Assembly: GCA_003647435.1 (NCBI GenBank) | Contig: QMMV01000004.1 | Coordinates: forward strand, 1 to 18,726 | Length of the DNA stretch: 18,726 nucleotides | Direction of reading: 5' to 3' | DNA from: Deltaproteobacteria bacterium | GTDB lineage: Bacteria > Desulfobacterota > Desulfobacteria > Desulfobacterales > C00003060 | In this document: positions 6,729 through 14,229 of the stretch, one piece after another | Layout of the letters: each line of letters begins with the position of its first letter | Numbering within the stretch: the stretch's first letter is position 1 | Program-made: the position numbers and the translations under genes | Notes under the pieces: model-generated | What the model was told of the DNA's origin: nothing | Database searches by the model: none | Seen by the model: only the letters and a program-made list of their open reading frames with translations

Positions 6729-7268
6729 ATGTTGGATCTACAGACACGCTACAGAAAAGAGCTGATTCCGAAGCTCATGAAAAGATTTGGGTATAAGAAT
6801 GTCATGCAGGTTCCCAGGCTGAGCAAGATCGTGCTTAATATGGGGCTTGGCGAGGCAATCCAGAATATCAAGATACTCGATTCAGCCGTTGAAGAATTGG
6901 CTCTTATTGCCGGTCAGAAACCTGTTGTAAGGCGTGCCCGCAAATCGATTGCTTCCTTCAAGCTGAGGGTGGGAATGCCTGTTGGTTGCATGGTAACGCT
7001 TCGGGGGAAACGTATGTACGATTTCTTCACGCGGTTGGTGAACATTTCATTTCCAAGAGTGCGGGACTTTCGAGGGGTTTCGGCCAAAGGGTTTGACGGT
7101 CGCGGGAACTACTCTGTCGGTATTAAGGAACATATTATATTCCCGGAAATCGATTATGACAAAATCGACAAAATCAAAGGGCTGAACGTAACCATCGTGA
7201 GCACTGCACGCACCGACGAGGAAGGCAGGGCCCTACTTGAACTTATGGGAATGCCTTTTAGGAAATAA
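6729..7268 (+). CDS. rplE: 50S ribosomal protein L5
   Basis: From ATG 6729 the product is 179 residues, the same as E. coli L5. Signatures are RFGYKNVMQVPRLSKIVLNM, GQKPVVRRARKSIASFKLR, and the VSAKGFDGRGNYSVGIKEH segment. L5 binds 5S rRNA with L18, forms bridge B1b with S13 and contacts P-site tRNA. GTG 6723 is in frame upstream but would lie within the AAAGG ribosome-binding site (6719-6723), which is spaced 5 nt from ATG 6729, so I prefer the shorter start. rpsN follows after 14 nt. Confidence 0.95.
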   Translation: MLDLQTRYRKELIPKLMKRFGYKNVMQVPRLSKIVLNMGLGEAIQNIKILDSAVEELALIAGQKPVVRRARKSIASFKLRVGMPVGCMVTLRGKRMYDFFTRLVNISFPRVRDFRGVSAKGFDGRGNYSVGIKEHIIFPEIDYDKIDKIKGLNVTIVSTARTDEEGRALLELMGMPFRK

Positions 7269-7282
7269 AAAGGGAGGCTTGT

Positions 7283-7468
7283 GTGGCAAGGAAGGCTTTA
7301 ATGGTAAAGGCAAAGCGCCCGCCCCGGTTCCGAACCCGTGCATATTCGCGATGTCCTATATGTGGACGGGCAAGAGGATTTATAAGGAAATTCGGCATTT
7401 GTAGAATATGTTTCAGGAACCTGGCTCTTCAGGGGCAACTTCCCGGAGTGATCAAATCGAGCTGGTAA
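7283..7468 (+). CDS. rpsN: 30S ribosomal protein S14, type Z (zinc-binding)
   Basis: The product is 61 residues, the short zinc form. Four cysteines in CPIC (C24, C27) and CRIC (C40, C43) would hold zinc, and the C-terminus LALQGQLPGVIKSSW is diagnostic. S14 is a late-assembling protein of the 30S head. The start is GTG 7283 with GGGAGG 5 nt upstream. It lies 14 nt after rplE, the usual place in the spc operon. Some annotation systems name this form rpsZ. A 113-nt spacer follows before rpsH. Confidence 0.96.
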   Translation: MARKALMVKAKRPPRFRTRAYSRCPICGRARGFIRKFGICRICFRNLALQGQLPGVIKSSW

Positions 7469-7581
7469 ATAACTGGTTGGGGGTCATTAGTTATTGCTCA
7501 TGAAAACCATCGTCTTGATTTGCCAGCCATGCCAATTGCCAGTGACTGGAGGATATATCTTATGAAAGGAGACAGCAGGTA

Positions 7582-7980
7582 ATGCCGGTGACTGATTCGT
7601 TGGCTGATATGCTTACGCGCATAAGGAATGCGGTTATGGCAAGACACAACAGAGTAGATATTCCATCTTCTAAGATGAAGATTAGCCTTGCCAGGATATT
7701 GAAAACCGAGGGTTATATCAAGAACTACAAACTGGTCAGGGAAAGAGGGCACGGCACAATCAGGATTTATCTCAAATATGACGAAGCCAGGGAATCTGTT
7801 ATTGCAGGCCTTAAACGGGTGAGCAAGCCCGGCAGGCGTGTGTATGTTAAGAGAAAAGATATTCCCCTGGTACTGAATGGGATGGGGATAGCCGTACTGT
7901 CAACCTCAAAAGGAGTTCTTACCGATCAAGAGGCAAGAAAACTAAATGTCGGTGGCGAACTGCTGTGTCATATTTGGTAG
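7582..7980 (+). CDS. rpsH: 30S ribosomal protein S8
   Basis: The product is 132 residues. It has VTDSLADMLTRIRNAVMARH at the start and the C-terminal signature around SKPGRRVYVKRKDIP with the GMGIAVLSTSKGVLTDQEAR segment. S8 binds helix 21 of 16S rRNA and organises the 30S platform. In E. coli it represses the spc operon at the rplE start, but I did not see a clear helix-21 mimic near rplE here. ATG 7582 follows AGGAGACAGCAGGTA. It is the last gene before rplF, separated by 13 nt. Confidence 0.97.
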   Translation: MPVTDSLADMLTRIRNAVMARHNRVDIPSSKMKISLARILKTEGYIKNYKLVRERGHGTIRIYLKYDEARESVIAGLKRVSKPGRRVYVKRKDIPLVLNGMGIAVLSTSKGVLTDQEARKLNVGGELLCHIW

Positions 7981-7993
7981 GAGTGTATCAATA

Positions 7994-8530
7994 ATGTCAC
8001 GCGTGGGCAAACAACGGATTCAGGTACCAGACGGTGTCAAAGTGAGCTATAGCGGGTGTCGCTTGACCGTAAAGGGGCCAAAGGGAGAATTGTCTCGGAC
8101 GATACATGGTGATGTTGCACTGAGCATCAACGAGAATTTCATTCAGGTGGTCCCATCCGGCAGGAGCAAGCGGGTTGGAGCTATTCAAGGACTTACCCGT
8201 ACACTGGTAAGCAACATGATAACTGGCGTTACTCAGGGTTTCAAACGGGTGCTCGAAATCAATGGTGTTGGATACCGTGTGGAATTGAAATCGAACGTGT
8301 TGACATTTGCTCTCGGTTATTCGCATCCTGTTGTTTACAAACTCCCTGATGGAATATCCGCTTCGGTTGAAAGAAACAGGATTACCCTGTCCGGAATCGA
8401 CAAAGAACTGCTGGGCTCGACGGCTGCCATTATCAGAGGTTTCAGGGAGCCTGAACCATACAAGGGCAAGGGAGTCAAGTATGCTGAAGAGCACATCAGG
8501 CGGAAAGCGGGCAAATCGGGTGCGAAGTAG
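7994..8530 (+). CDS. rplF: 50S ribosomal protein L6
   Basis: The product is 178 residues. It starts SRVGKQRIQVPDGVKVSYSG and ends with PEPYKGKGVKYAEEHIRRKAGKS (partial), the L6 C-terminal signature. There are two similar alpha/beta domains. L6 sits near the factor-binding site beside the sarcin-ricin loop. ATG 7994 is chosen because it gives the family N-terminus and has GGAG upstream at the rpsH stop; the frame is open to 7946 but that extension lies inside rpsH. A 177-nt spacer, longer than usual, separates it from rplR. Confidence 0.96.
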   Translation: MSRVGKQRIQVPDGVKVSYSGCRLTVKGPKGELSRTIHGDVALSINENFIQVVPSGRSKRVGAIQGLTRTLVSNMITGVTQGFKRVLEINGVGYRVELKSNVLTFALGYSHPVVYKLPDGISASVERNRITLSGIDKELLGSTAAIIRGFREPEPYKGKGVKYAEEHIRRKAGKSGAK

Positions 8531-8707
8531 ATGGCCTGGTAATTGTACCGGATATTGAAATCATTTATTGTCCTGCGTCAACCGAGCTGCACCGCTGGCC
8601 CGGACTGATGGAGGGGTTGGGGGCAAACAAGATGTCATCATTTCATTTCTCCGGCACTCTGTTGCTCCAATACTCCGATGCAGGTTGCATGAGGAAAAAG
8701 TAGGTCC

Positions 8708-9076
8708 ATGGGAATATTAAGTAAGAAAAAAGAGGCACGTTTGAAGAGGAAAAAGCGTGTGCGTAAAAAGGTCTTTGGAACCGAGGAGAGACCACGCCTG
8801 ACTGTTTTCAGGAGTGCACGACATATCTATTGTCAGCTGATTGTGGATACAAGCGGTCACACCTTAACCTCCGCTTCTACCGTCGACAAAGAGGTACGCG
8901 AGCACGCCCCGTTTGAGAGAAAGATAGATGCGGCAAATTTTGTAGGAAAGCTTGTTGCAAAACGGGCTATCGAAAAAGGGGTCTCAAAGGTGGTTTTTGA
9001 CCGTAACGGTTTTTTGTATCATGGCAGGGTCAAGGCAATTGCAGATGGAGCACGTCAAGGGGGTCTCAGTTTTTAG
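8708..9076 (+). CDS. rplR: 50S ribosomal protein L18
   Basis: The product is 122 residues. A very basic N-terminal arm (KKKEARLKRKKRVRKKVFG) precedes the fold with ERPRLTVFRSARHIYCQLI and the C-terminal VVFDRNGFLYHGRVKAIADG with AREGGL-type end (ARQGGLSF). L18 binds 5S rRNA and recruits it to the 50S with L5. ATG 8708 follows GAGGAAAAAGTAGGTCC. It is preceded by a 177-nt spacer in which I recognise nothing, and is followed by rpsE after 15 nt. Confidence 0.96.
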   Translation: MGILSKKKEARLKRKKRVRKKVFGTEERPRLTVFRSARHIYCQLIVDTSGHTLTSASTVDKEVREHAPFERKIDAANFVGKLVAKRAIEKGVSKVVFDRNGFLYHGRVKAIADGARQGGLSF

Positions 9077-9091
9077 CAAGGAGGATGGCGG

Positions 9092-9586
9092 TTGGTTGAT
9101 CAAGTACCAGGAGAGGTCCAGCTAATAGAGAAGGTGGTTCACATAAGCCGGACCGCCAAGGTTGTCAAGGGGGGGCGCCGTTTTAGTTTCAGCGCTGTTG
9201 TGGTTGTTGGCGATGGCAATGGGAAGGTCGGGTACGGCCTCGGCAAAGCCAACGAGGTGCCTGAGGCGATTCGCAAAGGGGTGGAACGCGCGAAAAAGAA
9301 CATGATCCATATCCCTTTGATTGACGGGACTATTCCCTGTGAGATCATGGGGAAATATGGTGCAGGGCGGGTCTTACTAAAGCCGGCCTCCCGGGGTACA
9401 GGCGTGATTGCAGGCGGTGGAGTTCGGGCGGTAATGGAAGCCGTCGGTGTGCAGAACATCCTTACCAAATGTATGAGGTCCCGCAATCCGCACAATGTGG
9501 TAAAGGCTACGTTGAACGGGTTGAGTCAACTCCGAAGCCGCGAGACCATTGCGGCCAGACGGGGCAAGGAGCCCTCGCAAATCTAA
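9092..9586 (+). CDS. rpsE: 30S ribosomal protein S5
   Basis: The product is 164 residues. The N-terminal double-stranded-RNA-binding-like fold has VVHISRTAKVVKGGRRFSF and VGDGNGKVGYGLGKANEVPE, and the C-terminal domain has KPASRGTGVIAGGGVRAVME. S5 lies at the mRNA entry with S3 and S4 and affects decoding accuracy. The start is TTG 9092; AAGGAGG at 9078-9084 sits 7 nt upstream, and there is no in-frame ATG before the conserved domain. It follows rplR by 15 nt and precedes rpmD by 85 nt. Confidence 0.95.
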   Translation: MVDQVPGEVQLIEKVVHISRTAKVVKGGRRFSFSAVVVVGDGNGKVGYGLGKANEVPEAIRKGVERAKKNMIHIPLIDGTIPCEIMGKYGAGRVLLKPASRGTGVIAGGGVRAVMEAVGVQNILTKCMRSRNPHNVVKATLNGLSQLRSRETIAARRGKEPSQI

Positions 9587-9671
9587 TTGTGCTTTGCGCG
9601 GCCCAAATCGATTGCAGCAAGGCATTGATAACGTCGGTATTTTTGTACAAATTCTGTTAGGGAAACAGTCC

Positions 9672-9866
9672 ATGTCCAGGATACTTAAGGTCACGTTAAA
9701 AAAGAGTCTTATAGGAAGACCGGAAAAACATCGAAAGACTATCAAGAGCCTGGGGTTGCGCAAGTTAAACTCCACCGTTGTTTTGGAAGACAACCCTGCG
9801 GTGAGAGGGATGGTCCGGAAGGTGTCCCATCTATTGGATGTTGAGGAGAAAGACCATGAAACTTAA
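9672..9866 (+). CDS. rpmD: 50S ribosomal protein L30 (short bacterial form)
   Basis: The product is 64 residues. It has LKVTLKKSLIGRPEKHRKTI and LGLRKLNSTVVLEDNPAVRG, the L30 signature. L30 is a small, often dispensable protein of the large subunit. ATG 9672 gives the normal N-terminus, with AGGG upstream at 9659-9662; the frame is open further 5' but that part overlaps the end of rpsE and has no family resemblance. Its last 11 nt overlap the start of rplO, suggesting coupled translation. Confidence 0.95.
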   Translation: MSRILKVTLKKSLIGRPEKHRKTIKSLGLRKLNSTVVLEDNPAVRGMVRKVSHLLDVEEKDHET

Positions 9867-10296
9867 TGAGCTGTCACCTCCAAAAGGGGCCCGCAGGTCT
9901 CCCAGGCGCGTTGGCCGGGGGGTAGGCTCGGGACACGGCAAGACTGCAGGCAGGGGAACCAAAGGTCAAAAAAGCCGTTCCGGCGGCAATATCCGCCCGG
10001 GATTTGAGGGCGGGCAAATGCCATTGCAGCGGCGTTTGCCCAAGCGTGGCTTTACCAATATCTTCAAAAAACGATATGCTGTTGTGAACATACGGGATCT
10101 GGCCCGTTTTGAAGAAGGTACAGTAGTAGACAGAGGGGTCTTGAGGGCTGCCGGGCTCGTCGGCCGGCAGCCGGATGGGGTAAAGCTGCTGGGAAACGGG
10201 GCGATAGATTACCCGCTCTTTATCAAGGTAAACCGTTGCAGCACATCTGCCAGGAACAAAATCGAAGCTGCTGGAGGCAGGGTTGAGATCGTTTAG
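9856..10296 (+). CDS. rplO: 50S ribosomal protein L15
   Basis: The product is 146 residues. The Gly/Arg-rich N-terminal extension MKLNELSPPKGARRSPRRVG, then GRGVGSGHGKTAGRGTKGQK, SGGNIRPGFEGGQMPLQRRL and PKRGF, is diagnostic of L15. L15 threads its N-terminal arm into 23S rRNA and is needed late in 50S assembly. ATG 9856 follows AGGAG at 9844-9848; an upstream frame start at 9838 would place that site within the coding region. It overlaps rpmD by 11 nt and precedes secY by 15 nt. Confidence 0.96.
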   Translation: MKLNELSPPKGARRSPRRVGRGVGSGHGKTAGRGTKGQKSRSGGNIRPGFEGGQMPLQRRLPKRGFTNIFKKRYAVVNIRDLARFEEGTVVDRGVLRAAGLVGRQPDGVKLLGNGAIDYPLFIKVNRCSTSARNKIEAAGGRVEIV

Positions 10297-10311
10297 CGGA
10301 GCTGATTTCAT

Positions 10312-11625
10312 ATGGTTGTAAGTGGTTTTCAGAATGTTTTCAAGATCCCGGAGTTAAAAAAGCGTATACTGTATACCTTTGGACTTCTACTGGTGTATCG
10401 GATAGGCTGTGCGGTACCGACGCCGGGGATAGATGGAGACGCACTCGCCAGCTTTTTCGCGCGCGCCAAGGGAACTCTGTTAGGGCTTTTTGACATGTTC
10501 TCAGGTGGTGCCCTGGAAAGGCTTTCTGTTTTTGCGCTGGGGATTATGCCATATATCAGCGCCTCGATCATCTTACAGCTCCTCACCGTGGTTATCCCAT
10601 ACCTGGATAGGCTTTCCAAGGAAGGTGAGGCCGGGCGAAAAAAGATCACACAATACACCCGTTATGGTACTGTTATACTGAGTATTATCCAGGGCTTTGG
10701 AGTCAGCTTCGGGCTTGAGAAAATGAGTGCACCTGGGGCGGCTACGATTGTAGCTCATCCTGGATGGAGCTTCCGATTGATGACTATGCTTACCTTGACT
10801 GCCGGCACGGCTTTTATCATGTGGCTTGGCGAACAGATTACAGAGCGTGGGATCGGAAACGGGATTTCCCTTATCATATTTGCAGGGATTGTGGCCCGCA
10901 TGCCGAGTGCTGTCAGCAATACTTTTCGTTTGATAAAGACCGGGGAGATGGGAGTTTTCATGGCATTGATGCTCGTTCTATTCATGGTTGTTGTTGTGGG
11001 CTTTATAATATTTGTAGAGCGAGGCCAGCGGAGGATCCCGGTGCAATATGCTAAACGGATTGTAGGCCGCAAGATGTATGGCGGTCAGAGCACGCACTTG
11101 CCTTTAAGAATTAATACTTCAGGGGTTATTCCACCGATTTTTGCATCTTCGATTATCATGTTTCCCGCCACTATTGCCAGTTTCATAAAGATCCCCTGGG
11201 TTCAGCGCGTTTCCCAGGCGATGCACCCCGGTAGCATACTATACAACCTTGTATATGTCGGTTTCATTGTGTTCTTTTGCTTTTTCTATACGGCTATTAC
11301 ATTCAACCCCGCGGATGTGGCTGAGAACATGAAGAAATACGGAGGCTATATTCCCGGCATCAGGCCTGGCAAGAGGACGGCCGACTACATCGATCGGGTG
11401 CTGACCCGCATCACGGTTGGCGGAGCGATTTATGTTTCAGCGGTTTGTGTATTGCCAACCATCCTGGTTAGCAGGTTTAATGTACCCTTTTACTTCGGCG
11501 GTACCGCCCTTCTGATTGTAGTGGGGGTTGCTATCGACACGGTGAGTCAGATGGAAACTCATATGCTGGCTCGTCACTATGACGGCTTTTTGAAAAGAGG
11601 CGGGCCGCTGAAAGGTCGCTATTAA
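10312..11625 (+). CDS. secY: Protein translocase subunit SecY
   Basis: The product is 437 residues with about ten hydrophobic membrane segments. The plug and TM2 region LFDMFSGGALERLSVFALGI followed by MPYISASIILQLL (residues 59-91), the GEQITERGIGNGISLIIFAG stretch, and the cytoplasmic loop with RRIPVQYAKR all mark SecY. SecY forms the inner-membrane channel with SecE and SecG for secreted and membrane proteins; SecA and the ribosome dock on its cytoplasmic loops. ATG 10312 has GGAG upstream. It follows rplO, its standard location, and is just 1 nt before map; adk is not between them. Confidence 0.97.
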   Translation: MVVSGFQNVFKIPELKKRILYTFGLLLVYRIGCAVPTPGIDGDALASFFARAKGTLLGLFDMFSGGALERLSVFALGIMPYISASIILQLLTVVIPYLDRLSKEGEAGRKKITQYTRYGTVILSIIQGFGVSFGLEKMSAPGAATIVAHPGWSFRLMTMLTLTAGTAFIMWLGEQITERGIGNGISLIIFAGIVARMPSAVSNTFRLIKTGEMGVFMALMLVLFMVVVVGFIIFVERGQRRIPVQYAKRIVGRKMYGGQSTHLPLRINTSGVIPPIFASSIIMFPATIASFIKIPWVQRVSQAMHPGSILYNLVYVGFIVFFCFFYTAITFNPADVAENMKKYGGYIPGIRPGKRTADYIDRVLTRITVGGAIYVSAVCVLPTILVSRFNVPFYFGGTALLIVVGVAIDTVSQMETHMLARHYDGFLKRGGPLKGRY

Positions 11626-11626
11626 C

Positions 11627-12406
11627 ATGGTTGTGCTGAAATCCCCGAGAGAGATTGAAAAGATCCGCTATAGCAATCTGATAGTTGCGGAGGTACTCCA
11701 GGTACTTGCACAAAAGGTTGCCCCGGGCATCGATACATTCACCTTGAACAATCTTTCTGAGCAACTGGCGTGTGAAAAAAACGCCAAGCCTGCTTTTAAG
11801 GGATATAGAGATTACCCGTACAGCTTGTGTACCTCGGTGAACGATCAGGTAGTGCACGGTTTTCCGTCAAGGAGTCCTCTGAAAGAGGGAGACATCCTGA
11901 GCATGGATTTCGGCATTTACCATGATGGCTATTATGGAGACGCCGCCATTACTGTCGGGGTGGGCAAGATATCAAAGCTTGCCCAGCGATTGATGCAGGT
12001 TACCAGGGAAGCGCTTTTTTTGGGCATTGAGCAGGCTAAGCCGGGCAATCGCCTGTCAGACATATCCCACGCCATTCAGAGCCACGTTGAGGCAGCAGGA
12101 TTTTCTGTAGTTCGCAAATTTGTAGGACACGGCATAGGTAGAGCATTGCATGAGGATCCTCAGATACCAAATTATGGCAGACCCGGCATGGGGATTCGCT
12201 TGAAACCCGGCATGGTTTTTGCCATCGAGCCGATGGTGAATGCCGGCGGTTATGAGGTGGAGACATTGGAAGATGGGTGGACGGTGGTGACGAAAGACGG
12301 GAGTCTTTCGGCCCATTTTGAACATACCATTGCGATCACGGAAGAGGGTCCGGTTATTTTGAGTACCTTGGAAGACCAGGGCGCAGCTTTGAAGGGTATC
12401 GCGTGA
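11627..12406 (+). CDS. map: Type I methionine aminopeptidase
   Basis: The product is 259 residues of the pita-bread fold. The five metal ligands can be placed at D94 (SMDFGIYHDG), D105 (GDAAITV), H168 (GHGIG), E201 (IEPMV) and E232 (EHT); His77 in VVHGFP is the conserved substrate-side residue. The spacing equals E. coli MetAP shifted by three. It removes the initiator methionine from nascent proteins whose second residue is small. There is no N-terminal zinc-finger extension, so it is the plain bacterial type Ia. It starts 1 nt after secY, which points to coupled expression; rpmJ follows after 33 nt. Confidence 0.96.
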   Translation: MVVLKSPREIEKIRYSNLIVAEVLQVLAQKVAPGIDTFTLNNLSEQLACEKNAKPAFKGYRDYPYSLCTSVNDQVVHGFPSRSPLKEGDILSMDFGIYHDGYYGDAAITVGVGKISKLAQRLMQVTREALFLGIEQAKPGNRLSDISHAIQSHVEAAGFSVVRKFVGHGIGRALHEDPQIPNYGRPGMGIRLKPGMVFAIEPMVNAGGYEVETLEDGWTVVTKDGSLSAHFEHTIAITEEGPVILSTLEDQGAALKGIA

Positions 12407-12439
12407 AATAAACTGAACGACGGGGAAAGTGTGGAGAAC

Positions 12440-12553
12440 ATGAAAGTAAGGGCGTCTGTAAAGAAGATGTGCAGCAAGTGCAAGATTGTTCGTCGCAAGG
12501 GCACGGTAATGGTTATTTGCGAGAACAAAAGACACAAGCAGAGACAGGGCTGA
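12440..12553 (+). CDS. rpmJ: 50S ribosomal protein L36 (zinc form, 37 aa)
   Basis: This small gene encodes 37 residues beginning MKVRASVKKMCSKCKIVRRK and ending KRHKQRQG. C11, C14, C27 and H32 are the CCCH zinc ligands of the C+ form of L36. L36 is the smallest large-subunit protein and stabilises the 23S rRNA near the L7/L12 stalk base. The start follows GGGGAAAGTGTGGAGAAC. It lies between map and rpsM, its usual neighbourhood, but infA (IF-1), often its upstream neighbour, is absent. A 195-nt spacer follows. Confidence 0.95.
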   Translation: MKVRASVKKMCSKCKIVRRKGTVMVICENKRHKQRQG

Positions 12554-12748
12554 AATCCCTGTTCAGGGGTTGTCTGGTGCAGTCTGCTGCTGCTGCGGTC
12601 CTGCGATATTCGAGACGAGCCGCGATATGCGATCTCCGTCAGGCAATCATTAAGGCCGGATGTATACGGCGTGCGGCGCAATTCCCCAACCGATGGGCGT
12701 GGTTTCGACAAGAGGCAGTGAAGAAAGGATCCGAAGGGAGGTAGAAAA

Positions 12749-13120
12749 TTGGCGCGTATAGCAGGCGTTGATTTGCCGAGGGATAAGAGGATTGAAGTAG
12801 CTCTGACCTATATCTACGGGATCGGACGTAGCACATCCAGGAAGATATTAAATGAGGCTAATGTAAGTTTTGATACGAGGACAGATAATTTGCGGGACGA
12901 TGAAGTCAGGGCCATTCGGAAGGTGATAGACAGTCAATACAAAGTAGAAGGAGAACTCAGGACCGAGGTATCCATGAACATAAAACGGCTCATGGAGCTT
13001 GGGGCATACCGGGGGCTTCGACACCGGAAATCACTTCCTGTCCGCGGTCAGAGGACCAGCACCAATGCCAGAACCCGCAAGGGACCGCGTCGGACCGTGG
13101 CGGGCAGGAGAAAGAAGTAG
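12749..13120 (+). CDS. rpsM: 30S ribosomal protein S13
   Basis: The product is 123 residues. It opens ARIAGVDLPRDKRIEVALTY and has IYGIGRSTS, the RGLRHRKSLPVRGQRTSTNA signature and the basic tail TRKGPRRTVAGRRKK that reaches the P-site tRNA. S13 forms bridges B1a and B1b with the 50S. The start is TTG 12749, preceded by AGGGAGGT at a good distance (about 7 nt); no in-frame ATG fits. It is preceded by a 195-nt spacer, so an alpha-operon leader or internal promoter could be there, though I cannot identify one. Confidence 0.96.
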   Translation: MARIAGVDLPRDKRIEVALTYIYGIGRSTSRKILNEANVSFDTRTDNLRDDEVRAIRKVIDSQYKVEGELRTEVSMNIKRLMELGAYRGLRHRKSLPVRGQRTSTNARTRKGPRRTVAGRRKK

Positions 13121-13138
13121 GAGAGGAGAGCAGACGTC

Positions 13139-13531
13139 ATGGCCAGACCTTCTGGTAAATCGAGAAAGAAGAAAGAAAAAAAACATATCTTAAATGGAAT
13201 AGCCCATATTCAATCCACCTTCAACAATACTGTTGTTACGATCACCGATCCTGCGGGCAATGTAATTGCATGGTCAAGCGCCGGAGTCCAGGGTTTTAAG
13301 GGGTCGCGGAAAAGCACCCCCTTTGCTGCTCAACTTGCTGGAGAAGATGCCGCCAAGAAGGCCATGGAACACGGGATGAGAAATGTTGAGGTTTATGTGA
13401 AGGGACCAGGTGCGGGTAGGGAGGCTGCAGTACGGGCACTTCAGGCTGCCGGGTTTAACGTTGTTTTGATTAAAGATGTCACCCCTATTCCCCACAACGG
13501 GTGTCGCCCCCCGAAACGCCGGAGGGTGTGA
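13139..13531 (+). CDS. rpsK: 30S ribosomal protein S11
   Basis: The product is 130 residues. It has the Lys-rich N-terminus SGKSRKKKEKKHILNGIAHI, FNNTVVTITDPAGNVIAWSS, and the C-terminal IKDVTPIPHNGCRPPKRRRV, diagnostic of S11 (the NG in HNG is the site of isoaspartate formation in E. coli). S11 is part of the 30S platform beside the E-site codon-anticodon helix. ATG 13139 follows GGAGAGGAGAGCAGACGTC. It is 18 nt after rpsM and 13 nt before the rpsD start. Confidence 0.97.
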   Translation: MARPSGKSRKKKEKKHILNGIAHIQSTFNNTVVTITDPAGNVIAWSSAGVQGFKGSRKSTPFAAQLAGEDAAKKAMEHGMRNVEVYVKGPGAGREAAVRALQAAGFNVVLIKDVTPIPHNGCRPPKRRRV

Positions 13532-13544
13532 AAGGAGGACAACT

Positions 13545-14171
13545 TTGGCACGATATATCGGTTCGGTTTGTAAGCTGTGCCGCAGGGAAAATATGAAATT
13601 GTTTCTGAAGGGAGACAGATGTTATTCGGATAAATGCGCCTTTGACCGCAGGGGCTATGCCCCCGGCCAACACGGGCAGCGCAGGAGCAAGCTATCCGAT
13701 TATGGTATCCAGCTCAGGGAAAAGCAAAAGGTCAAGCGGATGTATGGATTATTGGAAGACCAGTTTCGGCGTTTGTTCAAGAAAGCAGAGCGGAAACGAG
13801 GTATAACAGGTACGAACCTGCTGATTTTCCTGGAGCGGCGACTGGACAATGTGGTTTATCGTTTGGGCTTTGCCAATTCTCGTGCTCAAGCAAGACAACT
13901 GATTCGCCATAATCACTTCACGGTCAACGGCAGGAAACTGAATATTCCATCTTACATGGTACAAATTGGTGATGTTATCGAAGTCCGAGAGAAAAGCCGG
14001 AAGGTATCGGCCATTCTGGAGGCTATGGATACTGTGGTGCGGCGTGGTATTCCTACATGGCTTGACATGGAGAAGGAACAGTTTAGAGGTACGGTTAAGG
14101 CCTATCCGGCCAGGGAAGAGCTGACTACGCCTATTCAGGAGCAGCTGATCGTTGAGTTTTATTCCAAGTAG
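13545..14171 (+). CDS. rpsD: 30S ribosomal protein S4, zinc-ligand form
   Basis: The product is 208 residues. Near the N-terminus C9, C12, C26 and C31 make a C-X2-C-X13-C-X4-C zinc site as in the C+ class of S4. Next come RRGYAPGQHGQ and an S4 RNA-binding domain (ERRLDNVVYRLGFANSRAQA, with RQLIRHNHFTVNGRK). S4 starts 16S rRNA assembly and in E. coli and Bacillus autoregulates its own synthesis. The start is TTG 13545 with AAGGAGG at 13532-13538; the frame is open into rpsK but that part is not S4. A hairpin with SD/anti-SD sequence lies just after the stop. Confidence 0.96.
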   Translation: MARYIGSVCKLCRRENMKLFLKGDRCYSDKCAFDRRGYAPGQHGQRRSKLSDYGIQLREKQKVKRMYGLLEDQFRRLFKKAERKRGITGTNLLIFLERRLDNVVYRLGFANSRAQARQLIRHNHFTVNGRKLNIPSYMVQIGDVIEVREKSRKVSAILEAMDTVVRRGIPTWLDMEKEQFRGTVKAYPAREELTTPIQEQLIVEFYSK

Positions 14172-14195
14172 CTCGAAGTGCACAACAGGTCAGCA

Positions 14196-14229
14196 TAGGA
14201 GGCTGCCCGCATTTTCAGACAGCCTCCTA
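14196..14229 (+). promoter_or_regulatory. Perfect 10-bp hairpin between rpsD and rpoA
   Basis: TAGGAGGCTG (14196-14205) pairs perfectly with CAGCCTCCTA (14220-14229) around a 14-nt loop. There is no T-tract after it, so it is not a standard intrinsic terminator. Its left arm contains GGAGG with no start codon nearby, and its right arm contains CCTCC, which could instead pair with the GGAGG ribosome-binding site of rpoA at 14261-14265. It may tune rpoA translation or act as a partial attenuator or processing site. Function is inference. Confidence 0.6.

Noticed and set aside
7468..7495. AATAACT/AGTTATT stem just after rpsN
   Set aside because: Seven AT-rich pairs with a 14-nt loop and no T-tract; too weak to call a terminator.
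7500..7565. A 21-codon open frame from ATG 7500 between rpsN and rpsH
   Set aside because: No ribosome-binding site and no recognisable product; more likely a chance frame in a spacer.
8531..8575. GATGGCCTGG after the rplF stop, as in the E1 right end
   Set aside because: Ten matching bases only; the sequence then diverges and no terminal tip is present. Kept only as a remark in the spacer finding.
12545..12568. CAGGG, CCCTG, CAGGG: alternative short hairpins at the rpmJ stop
   Set aside because: Stems are 5-6 bp and the second would need a loop of only 2 nt, so a switch is not well supported.
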